This document shows, piece after piece, positions 24,107 through 34,938 of a stretch of DNA of 64,000 nt. Below the pieces are notes generated by a model. It did not search any database. It worked only from the letters and a program-made list of their open reading frames with translations, and had not been told where the DNA came from. The position numbers and the translations under genes are program-made. Every line of letters begins with the position of its first letter. Position 1 is the first letter of the stretch. The stretch lies in the NCBI GenBank assembly GCA_030272585.1, contig BSYQ01000001.1:682001-746000 (forward strand), given 5' to 3'. This DNA is from Bryopsis sp. KO-2023. Lineage: Eukaryota; Chlorophyta; Ulvophyceae; Bryopsidales; Bryopsidaceae.

Positions 24107-24851
24107 CTACCACTGCTGCTCCTTGAACCTCTTCTGTCTGGCAGCTGGAGAGTTGGCTGCTCGGCCACGCACTGGGCCCTTGAATTCTTTGAACCTTGGA
24201 AAAAACAATTGCAGCACCAGCTCATATCACTCTCCTCTTTACACTAGGAGGGGTTCCTATCTTTGGATGTTGCATATGGCATGTTGCAGCCAGTGAATCC
24301 AACAGTACATTTTCTTCCAACACTGGAAAACAAAATGTTTCCTGCCAAGTTTGTCCACATTTCTGAACTTGTGGCAAGGGACTGGTGTTTCCTTACCTCT
24401 TCTTGGTGGAAGTGCAGTATGGGCACTTATAGCTGTTGGGTTCAACGGTGAAGTCCCCGTCATAGATAAAGCCGCAGTCCACGCAGATGTAAGTGGCGTC
24501 CGCTTTGAACTTTGGGCCAAAAAAGTCGAAAATGGCGACGACGGGCCCGGCGCCCCCGCGACCACGTGGTCTAGCAACAATTGGTGCACGGTGGACGACC
24601 GGCGTACCCCGGAACTGCACGCGAAAACGTTTTCAATCCCCATATGTGTACGCCTCATACCGTCCACCCCAAAACCGAAACTAGGTGTTGTAGATCCCGA
24701 AAAACGCCCCCAAGGGAGGAAAACGGTCGTTCTGTTTCGGTACTGTGAAAGAGCGGGCCGTGTTACGCACCTGGGTGCGGACGTTGCAAGTTCTCTTGGT
24801 AGATACCGCCAACTGCCCGAGACGGGCTCCGCCAACCAGTGCTTGCGACAT
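24107..24851 (-). CDS. Rubredoxin-like protein, probably plastid-targeted
   Basis: This is a small iron-binding electron-transfer-type protein. Exons are 24851-24771, 24614-24397 and 24194-24107, all phases agreeing, giving about 128 residues. The N-terminal about 60 residues are Arg/Ser/Gly/Ala-rich with few acidic residues, like a transit peptide (MSQALVGGARLGQLAVS). The metal site is YICVDCGFIYDG and YKCPYCTSTKKRF, two CxxC knuckles. The spacing between them is shorter than in bacterial rubredoxins, as in plastid rubredoxin-like proteins of algae and plants. The C-terminus is basic and ends KEQQW, with no membrane anchor. A longer minus-strand open frame over the same region (24257-25066) is a shadow. 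This gene is the main hint that the organism has a plastid. Confidence 0.75.
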
Positions 24852-25366
24852 GTCGAAGGCGTGAAACTGCTCGAGGCCAGACGCAACAATATGCTTGATG
24901 GTGTGCGGAATTGGGTGACGTCTTTATTGCTGTTAATTTGGACGACACGATTCTGGATCGATACATCTCCGCTCAAATCGATACTTTTCCGGAAAAAAAC
25001 AAAGTTGACGACGGGGTGGATGCAAGAACCAGACATCGACTGGCGAATTGCTTGTTGGGTCGACAATCAACGTCCCCACGCGGTGAGTGCTTGAACCAGC
25101 CCTTGAGGGGTAGATTTTGCCATAGGCTCTCTGCTACCTGTGTGTGCTTTGTGTTTCAAAGTGGGGCAGTCATTGAATTCGAAATAAACGGCAGCCCCAG
25201 GGGAAAACCCAAACCCTTGAAAATAGGCCATGGATTTCGATTTGAGGGTGTCAGCCATAACAAAAATAATCTGAAAAAGACAATCCACCCTGCGGCCTAT
25301 AGAGAAAATTATTATTATTGGAAGAAGTTTTGATGGATTGACTGTGATTTGATTGATGTTCAATGC
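24852..25366. promoter_or_regulatory. Upstream region of rubredoxin-like (-) and Tim22-like (+) genes
   Basis: This is a gap of about 515 bp between divergent starts. Several open frames cross it but none has codon or motif support. It could contain 5' UTR exons of either gene. Confidence 0.35.
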
Positions 25367-26041
25367 ATGGCGACCGAACTGTATCTGGAAACTGGGCAAG
25401 TGGATAACAATGCTGTGCCGGATATTTGTGTTGTTCTGAAATGCAGTGAAGGCACGATGGGCAAGCAACAATATGAGTTAGAATCCCAGCCCATCATCGA
25501 AGAGAGCATATCTGCAACTCCAGGCGCTCAGAGCTTGGGCAATGTCCAAATGCCTTGTTCGGTGGATGGGATAATGAATGGTTTGGGTGGAGGTCTTCTG
25601 GGGTATGTCTTTGGATTCGGCCGGCACCTCATTTCCACCAGGAAAGTGGCTGCATGCAATCAAGCTGCTCTCGTCTCAGCCAAGCAATTCGCCATCATTG
25701 GAGGCCTTTATGCTGCGGTTTCGTGTTTCTGTATTCGGATCAGGCAGAAGCAAGATTTATGGAACGGGGGGGTGTCTGGGTGCGCCACTGGATTGGCACT
25801 GGGATGGAAAGGGGGACCGGTTTCTGCTCTCCAAAGTTGCATAGGATTTGGAGCGTTATCGGCGTTTTTTGATGGAATGAACAAGGATGCTGCTCAGGCA
25901 AAGCCGTTGGTAGGGAGTGACGATGGGGGGTCTGAAAACAGGAAAACCGTTTTGCGATGTGGTGAAGGGGGCTGTTTGGTGCCTTTTGCTAGAGTGTTGA
26001 GGGAGGCTCGACTGCATGGAAGAGGGGGTTTGGGGTGGTGA
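25367..26041 (+). CDS. Tim17/22/23 family protein, most like TIM22
   Basis: This is probably a channel subunit of a mitochondrial inner-membrane translocase; TIM22 inserts carrier proteins. The single exon gives 224 residues from the ATG at 25367. Glycine-rich hydrophobic helices appear as GLGGGLLGYVFGFG, QFAIIGGLYAAVSCF, WNGGVSGCATGLALGWKGGP and SCIGFGALSAFF. The order GxxxG helix, SxxxK..FAxxGGLY, then DLWNGxxSGCxTG with xGP, is the Tim17/22/23 signature, with the DxxNG element of TIM22. The C-terminal about 45 residues after the last helix are not recognisable. Plastid or peroxisomal PRAT proteins of the same superfamily are possible alternatives. Confidence 0.72.
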   Translation: MATELYLETGQVDNNAVPDICVVLKCSEGTMGKQQYELESQPIIEESISATPGAQSLGNVQMPCSVDGIMNGLGGGLLGYVFGFGRHLISTRKVAACNQAALVSAKQFAIIGGLYAAVSCFCIRIRQKQDLWNGGVSGCATGLALGWKGGPVSALQSCIGFGALSAFFDGMNKDAAQAKPLVGSDDGGSENRKTVLRCGEGGCLVPFARVLREARLHGRGGLGW

Positions 26042-26409
26042 ATGTTTGGAGGATTGTTTTTTTTTTTCTAGTCGAGGTCTGATATGATGGATAAGAAGGG
26101 TTTTTCCACAGTGGTCAGGTTTTCGAAGGTTTTGTGTTGTGTTTCGTGGGGTTCCCTCGTTTCTTTTGTGGGTTTCTTTGTTGGAATTGGGAGAAAAAAA
26201 CTCCCTAAAATTAAAAAAAGAATGCTTATGAATTTCATTTGTGACGTGTTTTTTTTAATCAGCTGAAAGAATGAGGGTTTTTTTTCATATTTAATAAGAA
26301 ATTATTTGTGTTGAAAATTGAGAAGCTTGATGCTGAGACAAGTGTCCTCTGTTTCTTGAAATACAGGAACAATAGAAAACCCAGGTTTGATTTTTTGGAA
26401 TCTCCAGTT
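26042..26409. other. Intergenic, convergent 3' ends of Tim22-like and DRC11 genes
   Basis: This is T-rich DNA with no gene seen. Confidence 0.4.
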
Positions 26410-29400
26410 TCACTTCTTTTTCTTTCCCCCTTTCTTGCCACCCTTTTTGCCTCCAGCACTCGTTGGTTTCGTTCCTGCCTGTGCACAGCCAAAATAAAAG
26501 AAAAACTTAGCCAACATAATTATTCCGCATTTCCCCTGAGAGACAATCCATTATTTTACGAATATCCAAATGCAAGATGTCATAAAAATTGCTGTTTTCA
26601 TCAAACGATTCTATCTTTTCCCAGTAAGTTTGGCAGTCTGTGTTCGGTCCCATGTTGATATCGAAACTCATTATGGGAATTCCTGATGAAGGTAATTATG
26701 AAAACAGAAGTCGGCTGATAGGATTTGCTGTGTGGACTGAATTTTTTCTCTACCTGAAGTGCAGCCCGGGCCGGGGTTTTGTCAGTCCATTTTCTCAAGG
26801 ATTCATCCTCTTCTTTGGATATGGGTCTCAACCTGCACATCCAAAGGATGATTTCCTCTATTGTGATGGGATTTCTGGTGAGCCGAGATTTACGCCTTTC
26901 GGTCAGCAAAGAAGTCACCACCTGAGAAAACAGGGAAATCATCAGCAGAAAGAAGAGGAAACCTTGTTCTGTGTATCATTGTTTATTTTTGGCCAATTCC
27001 CAAATTGATGGAAATAATCCAGGGTTAAAGATGCCTGTGCCAGTTACAACCCCCCCCCCCCAAAAAAAAAATAGGAGGGGTCTTCATTGTGAGAATTTTT
27101 TTTTTCCAACACATCCAAAGTTGTCGAGGATTGAAAACTTTGTTCATTATTGCTTTTTTTCATGCGGCGTAGACCCCATCATATCTCTTCTGTGGATTTG
27201 TTTCTCATTTGTTTTTTCACCAGAAGTGAACTGAGAAGGTACCAACCTGGTCCAATGCTCCTGATGTATAGTGGCTCGAAATGTGAGAAAGCGTGGATAG
27301 ATCGAACTCGTAACCCAGAGAACCTCCATTCCTTTCAAACAGCTTCGGCCACAGTATCTGCAATCAATAACAAATCAGACATCAACCCTGAGCTCTTCTT
27401 CAGTTTTCCAGAGACATTTGTTAACTGCCAGAAATGCGCTGTATTGCCACTTTCTGTTTCTGATGTTTTTTCCCCTTTTTTGAAGCTTACCCTTCTGGAT
27501 GCATAGTCAGGAACAGGGAAATACAAATGCTTGTCCCAGAACCCCATCAACGCTTTTTCATCCTTTTTCACGCACATCTGAGGCTCCCTTGAATTTCCAA
27601 CCACCAAAACTCGCTCCCCTGGTTTTAAGGTTTTCATCTGGCAGGCCACAATGATTAATTCAGCTGATCAGACACCTTCCTTTCTTTTTTCGTCTGTTTA
27701 CTTCAGCATGCACAAATGCACCCACCTCTTTCACAAGCTCCTTTTTAATTCTGTTAAAGGGCTCAGTACCTCCAAATTCTTTCAGCTTCTTTTTATCGGT
27801 CGAAAACACCTGAGCAAAACAAACTGGAAAAGTCACAACACCAGCAGATGAACCACCAGGTAGAATCCGTTCAAAAACCACTCTTTTTACATGGGTGCCC
27901 AGGCTTTCGCCCTAGACGTCCCATATTTGAATAACGAGAAACAAAACAAAAACTTGTTTGTGGAGCGAACAAGCGGTGGTGGTTATCTGCCTCCCCATTT
28001 TCCTCACCTTTTCGGCTTCATCAATGTAAATGACGGACGGTGCCATAATCCTTGCCACCTTGAAAACCTACCAGAATACATACAACTCTTCTCAACCAAC
28101 CTCAACCTTTTTCCCTGAAGCAGATCCTAGCCCCCAAGGACGTTAGAATGAGAAAAAAATGAAAAAATACAAAGATTCAATCTTTTTTCTATGCTTCCAC
28201 TCTGCACAAAGCTATGACTCATACATCATGTACCACGAAAGGTGTCACACATTCACTGTTTATTTTCAAGTTCTCCGAGAATTTTACCATGTGGATCATC
28301 ATAGCGACTTGTTTTCCAGGGTATTTTCCATCGGTGTTTCTGGGGCTGAGGTTGAAGAAATTTGCCCCAGTCAAGTGAGCGATTGCATGAGTAAGCATTG
28401 TTTTCCCAGTTTTCTCTGACCCGTAAAGTAGAACCGCTTTGATCAATGCACTCCTGCAAAATCCGCAATCAAATTATTACTAATCGTTTTCGAATCGCAA
28501 CGAAGCAGACAAATGCGATGATTTTTCTTTTTTTGGGAAAAAAAACGTCCCCAGAATTCTCCCCCGTATGACTGTTGGAGCTGTTGCAAGTTTGAATGAT
28601 ATACTGAAAAAAATAGGTTGGAAAAACGGCAAAAGAAAACTCACTTTTCGTGTATGTATGCCGATCCAAGGGGCAAGATGCAAAACTCTGTGATTGCTTT
28701 TCGGATTTGTGAGAAGGAGGGGTCTGCCATTATTCCTGCTCTATCCAAAGTAGCACCCAAGTAATTGAACGCCCCCAGGTAATCTTGCACATGAATCGGC
28801 AAACACTTCTGAAGAATTCCATTGCTGACAAGCTCAGCATAGAGAGACTCCATGCTTCTGTCCGCCTGAAATCAAACACCCCAAAAAACTCACAATCACC
28901 GAAAGAAAGAAAACCTTGAATACCTCAGGGTAAAAAAAAGCGGCCAAGTGATAAGAATGCCGACCCAAAAAAAAATGAAAATTGAACCCCAAACCCATAC
29001 TGAAAGCTTCAAATATATATATTCGGACCAAAACTTGCCCACCATGCTGGCGGTTGATTGTGGCTGACTTGGTCGAGGATTTTTCTCCTTCACTTGGTGT
29101 GTGAGGGTGGGGTGTTGAAAAAACTTTTACTGTTGAAGTGGTGGGTGAAATGCTTACTGTCGGGTCCTTCTTTTTCTTCCCTTTCTTGTCCCCTTTTCCT
29201 TTTTTCCCTTTTTTCCCCCCTTTTCCTTTCTTCTTCTTACCACCTTTCTTCCCAGACTTGGCAGCCCGCTCAGCTTCGATCATATCCTGCCAGAACAAAC
29301 CTCGTTTCAAGAAAAACCACCCGCATAATATCGACATTTTTTCTTTGTGGTGGATGTGGACTGGAAGTGGAATCAGGAAAAACACCAAAACTTACTGACC

Positions 29401-32400
29401 AAAAAAACTTGAATTTCAGAAATAGCCTCATTTTTCAGATGACTAAATTTCTTTGATGCATTTGATGCATTTCCACACTTGAGTATAAATAGATGTCGAT
29501 AATTTGCCAATTGCCCCTGAAGGATACCTTGAGGTTTTGCAGCATCACACACACTTCTTCATCCACTTGGTGTCGAATCTCTTCGAAGACGATCGGCCGA
29601 AGTTCATCTTTGACTAATTCAGAATCATACTTTTGGAAAAAATTGTCCCTTTCGTCGCGATCTTGCCATTTCACCACATATTCTTGGACAGCTTCTTCGA
29701 TGTCCGGAATGAACAGCGAAGTTACGACTTCCTCTTGTGTTTCTTCCTCATCAGCTCCGGCTTCTAGCAGTAGGTATGGGGTGGGGACCAAAAAAAACAT
29801 TCAGAAAATTTTCCCCAGGAAAGCGCTAGCCTCAGTCTCACCATTCACATTTTTGTTTTCCATGTGTAAAAAATAAACAATCCATTCATTTATACAAGAT
29901 ATTTTTCAAAATTCAAGTATTCAAAAGGAGGGGGTCGTTCCACAGAAGACGCAGTCCTGTTGTATCTCCATCGATACATGCAACAAGGAGAGTGAACTGC
30001 AAAATTGCTTCTTTTTTTTTCTTTCTTTCAGCCTCCCTGACCTTTTTCTTTCTTTCCTTTGGCACCCCCTTTGCCTTTTGCCCCTCCCTTGTCTTTCCCT
30101 GTTTCTTCTGGAACCTCAACAACTTCAACCACAGGGGGTGGATTCAAAATGATCTTGGAACCCCCTTCTTCGGCCTCAGGGAAATCTGGATATTCTCCAG
30201 TTTCTGGATGTCGATTTTCGACAAACCATGAATTGATCTGTGCAATGGAGCGCAAGCTAAACATTAAGAAACACTTGCCAAAGCATTTCAAAAAAAACGA
30301 CCCTTTATAGGACATCTCAAGAAAAGTACATAGACTTCGGCTGCTGGGCTCGAACCCCCCAATCTATTTTCAAACATCCCTTTCACTCATAGAGTTGAAA
30401 AACTTGAAGAAAATTACACAGAAACTAGATAGCCATAAAAAAAGAGTGTTTACCAGGGAGAAGTACTGGCGATTTTTTTTCTTTTCCGTACATTCAATTT
30501 TTGTTTTCACAGTGAGAACTAGAAAAGGCTCTTCCAAAAAGGAATAACGAACGATACCTTGTCTTGAATCGTTTCCCTCATGTCTTGCCCCTCCATTTCT
30601 TTCACTTTTTGTTTGAGGTTGACTATAGCAACATCATATTCTCGAAGATTTTCTGCTTGCAGCCTTTTTCGCCTTTTCAGGTTGTCCTCCTCGATTATAT
30701 CAGGGTCATTTTCTGGATCTCTGGCCTATTCAACAAAAAAATATCACCCAAAAAAAATATTGTAATAAATATTTGCATACAATGTTACTAATATATTAAT
30801 GCATAATTAATAAAATGATTATCACCGAGAAAAAAAAGGTAGGAATCGAACCAAGTTGAACAACAGGGACATTAAATTGAAAATTTTGCAAGGGCAAAAT
30901 TGTAAGATCTATTTCAACAACATTTTCTCAGTGGATTTTTTTTTCTTCTTAAGAAAACCGAAAAGAGAAGCTTCCTTTCAAAAACAAACATGTGATGATG
31001 CAAACCCATGACTGCTGATAATAATTTTGATTCGTGCCAGTGTGGGACACCTTTGGTTTCATGTCGATGAAAACGAGCTCCTTGTTTGCTTCTTTCCTAA
31101 TTCTTTCTCGCCATAATGCACCCCTCGCCAAGGATTGAATTCTCGTGGCTGCTTCATGTTGACCCAATGCCTGAGATTCAAGTTAAAAAAACAAGAAATC
31201 AGCTAAACTCAAACACTGCACGCATCAAATTGGCTGAGAAATCAACCCTGAGTCATTGTCTAATTTTGATGATGGAAGTGGAACTTACCACACCCATTTG
31301 CGATCTCAAGTCCTCCAATTTTCGCTGTTTTTTTAACGAAACCATCATCCGGGATTTCTCACGCCCCTGTCGGCCTCGCTCATTGTTCTGAAATCTTTTC
31401 ACAACACCACATTGATGAACCCGAAAAAAAAAATGCACCCCAGAAGAAAAAAAATTGAAACTGACAAAAAAATACATCTGCCTCAAAGAACCCCCGGTAC
31501 AAAACTGTTGAATTCGATTTTAGCCCAAACTGAGGATCAACAGTTGATTTCTTTTTTTCGATCACAGTGTTGCGAAGTAGAGGAAAGTCCTGATTATAAG
31601 GGGTTGTACGGTTGGTAATTTTCATGTGTGTGTGCGTGTTTTTCAACCTGAATCATTTGAACTGCAGCTTCCAGACTGGGAGGTGGCAATATCGGAATTG
31701 GATCACAAGGTTTCGGCTGTGGGACTTCATATTTTTCAATCAGAGCCTCAAGAAATTTGTCACGATCATCCAACTCCTGCAGTGCAATCATCCAGCAATG
31801 TAAATTTTTTCAGAGAAAGTTTTCTTGAAGACAGAGGGGAGCAGTTATTTTTAAACCATGAATTTCCATGTGCCTCATTTGCACTCTTAGGTTCACCACA
31901 GATTCCCCCCCCCCCCCTTCTGAAAGCAAGACAGTATCAGTGAGGCCCTTTTGCTTTGGAAAAAAATATATGATTTGAGGGATGTTTTTGCTGATGGAAT
32001 CCCAGCTTGAACATGTCTCTTTAAAAGATACATACCCTTGATCGATCTTCGGTGAAATATTTCGGAACTGATATTTCCACCACATCAGGAGTTAATTTCA
32101 AATCCACCAAAACATCGTCCAAATTAATGAAATCCAACCCCTTGTTGAGTTTCACCTGGACAATACCAGGGGTCAAAAAGCACACAATCAACAAGCCAAA
32201 AATAATCTTGCCGCAAGAAAAAAAAGGAGAATTCCTATATAAAATCCGATCATTTTTTTGACAAAGAATACACCATCATTATTTGATAGGAAAGAAGAAA
32301 ACAGAATTCAACATCCCACACACCAGCCAATGCCTGAGTTCGACCATTCTTCCCATGCAGGCCTCCAATGCTCGCCTCATGTCCATCCTTTTCTGGGGAT

Positions 32401-33367
32401 GCATCATTTGATCATAGGCTGTTTCCAATTTCTTGAAAATCTGGATGTACTTGATGTAGATGCACGACCACTCAGACAAATCCTACAAATCCAGCATTCC
32501 ACTGTTAGAAAGTATGGGAGTCGGATGATTTTCTCCAGCTTGAAAATCCTGGGTTTTGCTGAAGATGGGAAACGTTCAACCCCATATCCTGTTGGTTGGC
32601 AAGATGCAAATTCCCCCCCGAAAAACCCCAATGGAATGCAGCCCTTGCTGCGATTCTCAAGATTTTGGGTGTGCACATCTGTCTTCTAAATTTTCCCGAT
32701 AAATTGGATTGTTTGAGAGGTTGAAGTTTCACTGGAATGAAATTTCTGAGGGAAAAAAAATCAGTGTTCATGAAATTGGAAATGTTTGCATCATTTTGGG
32801 GGGGTTGGGCTGACCTTTGGAGCCAAATCGGGATCGTCTGGATTTTCTGCTTCCAGTTGATCAAGCAATTCCATCATGGCCTCACGCCACATGATGTCAT
32901 AGGTACTAAAGAACACCCAAAGTCAAGATGAATTCCAACACGATCTTCTGGATTTTTTCCATTTTTTGAATGCATCATTTCAAAACCAAAAAAGATTTGT
33001 GGAGCAAATGAGTTCTAGCCTGATTTTTTGGTTTTAAGTATTACAGCATTTCTTTGCTCAGCAAGTTTCAATGTTGTGATGTAACTCAAGGGTGCCAAAA
33101 AATAGGGATGATACACTGAAATGGAGCTAGCATGCTTTCAGACTTTGAGAAATCAAGCAAAATTTGGAATGTGAATTTTACATGCTGGCATCTGATCAGT
33201 CATCAGTTCACTGTGTTTTGCATGAAGTGAATAAAACTTGGCATCTTTCTCAATAAACATGCAAACTGGGGTTGGAAACATATCAATATGAAGTGAGGTT
33301 ATTGTTTTGAGCATTTTCCCATGGAAAACATAGCTTCTGGGGGATTTGTTGCTCACATGTTGGCCAT
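26410..33367 (-). CDS. DRC11: Dynein regulatory complex subunit 11 (IQ and AAA domain protein, IQCA1-like)
   Basis: This is a component of the nexin-dynein regulatory complex of motile axonemes. Exon 1 is only 11 coding bases (33367-33357). It splices to 32905-32815 to give a start MANITYDIMWREAMMELLD. Later exons carry KLETAYDQMMHPQKRMDMRR (near 32483-32325), VVEISVPKYF (32160-32035), an IQ motif AATRIQSLARGALWRER (near 31160-31020), a coiled-coil region (30725-30555), Lys/Gly-rich segments (30160-30040 and 29280-29150), and an ATPase domain with Walker A GSEKTGKT (near 28420) and Walker B SVIYIDEAE (near 28050). The C-terminus is a Gly/Lys tail ending in TGA at 26412-26410. Domain order matches DRC11. 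It has about 17 or more exons, and several middle junctions were not resolved. The gene implies a motile flagellum at some life stage. Confidence 0.88.
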
Positions 33368-34339
33368 CTTGTCTCAGTCTGACTGGGAGTCGTTCGACCA
33401 ATTCACTGGGTCCTTCAATGACCGTTCCCCTGGCCGACTATCTTTCGCTGTTCATATTGACTGGAGTCAACCGAAACCCACTCATATACTGTCTGTAAGG
33501 GAAAGAACGATGCCAGTAAAACGTTCCGAGATGAGTGAGTGTCGTACGATGCACGATTATGCATGCACGAGATCACGTAAGTTTATGTCGTTAGAATCAG
33601 ATTTCGTGATCAATGATTTCTGTTTCAGATATTTTAGGACAATGAATTGCAACCAAAATCGTCAGCTGATTTGAGTATCGTTGCTGGGAAAAAGAATGGA
33701 AAAGAAGAGTCAATTTTGGGTTGATGATGGTTTTTGAATTCTTTGTTCCACTACAGTCGAAAAGCAAAAAAAATCGGTCCAACTGCTTGCTCAGTGAGAG
33801 CTGTGTTGGGGGGGAGAGGGGTTTGTGTTTCCGATCTGATTGCTGGGGTGGGCAAACACTTCGGATATCAGAATTCACTTTTTGCTTTCAGAATGATTGC
33901 TTTTAAGCATTGTGATATGGAGTTGGTTCACTGTGTGAATTTGCAGATGATGTGGTTGCTGCTGTTTATTTTCATGCCATTCCATCAGAATTGAAACCCC
34001 TGCCCCAACCCCCCCCAAAATAGAACACCGACATATCAGGGAAGCTTCCGGAAGCCAGATTGGATCCAATCTAGCTCCACAAGTGGAGTTCCAGCTTTGT
34101 TGTTAATATGTGAAGGGAGGGGAACAAAGCCATTTTCGGCACAGCTCATGCATGCGCTGTATATGCAGCCATTAACAGAGTACTCGTTGCAAATCAACAG
34201 CTAGCGTTACCTCTGTGTTGGCCAGCAATAGAAGCCAAAACATCAGGCAGTGAATAAACAGCTTCATTTGGCAGCAGCAAGAGGTTTGGATCCAAGCCTT
34301 CATAGATCAACCACAATAACTCCACAGAAAGAAATATGG
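33368..34339. other. Upstream flank of DRC11, no gene seen
   Basis: No domain-bearing frame is seen. Open frames at 33321-33674 and 33721-33994 are unsupported. It probably contains the DRC11 promoter and 5' UTR. Confidence 0.4.
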
Positions 34340-34710
34340 AAAAAAGTGAGACAGTTCGAGTCGTCTGGATTTCATCAACGTCAACTTGATAAACAACTTT
34401 GATTTAAATCAAACACATTCTTGTTTTGCACATCCCAAATTTGTTTAAACAAAGAACCACCAGCTCTGTTCGCTCATCCACATCAACCTCATTGTATTAA
34501 AACAATATCGCGAACACGCGGCAGAGATGCAAACTTTGAAAAGTACCAATGGAAAAAAGTGAATGCATTGTGATTCTGAGATATCTTGGAACATTGTCAC
34601 AAGGTTGACATTGGCTAATTCTGGTGAACACCCCACAGCCCTTCCGGGATTCATTGATCAGGAGTAACTCTCCTGCCTTTAAGACCATCGATTCTCAACT
34701 TTCTCAGGGG

Positions 34711-34904
34711 TGTTGAATACACTCGTTCGCAACAGCGATACCGAGTGGTGAAACGGCCGCCAAAGAACGCTTTACACAATGTAAGCAAAATAAACGACCA
34801 TACACCCAACCACCTTCTTCCTTAAATCTCTTCCTTTTCCTCCGAGTCTTCCCAACTAAACCCCATGACCGACTCAGTTCTGATCCCGTTTACTGTATTC
34901 CACA
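34711..34904 (-). repeat. 3' LTR of the outer element
   Basis: This 194-bp direct repeat of 47908-48101 begins TGTGGAATACAGT and ends TTCAACA in minus sense. I found no base difference between the two by eye. Confidence 0.95.
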
Positions 34905-34938
34905 CGCTTTCCTGCGCCTCCGAAATAAGTCGTTGCAC

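Noticed and set aside
24257-25066. Long open minus-strand frame of 269 codons over the rubredoxin-like gene and its upstream region
   Set aside because: It has no domain, and it conflicts with the spliced gene in another frame whose exon phases and CxxC motifs agree. It is a shadow frame in CG-rich DNA.
24351-25094. Plus-strand 247-codon open frame opposite the rubredoxin-like gene
   Set aside because: It is antisense to a supported gene and shows no motif.
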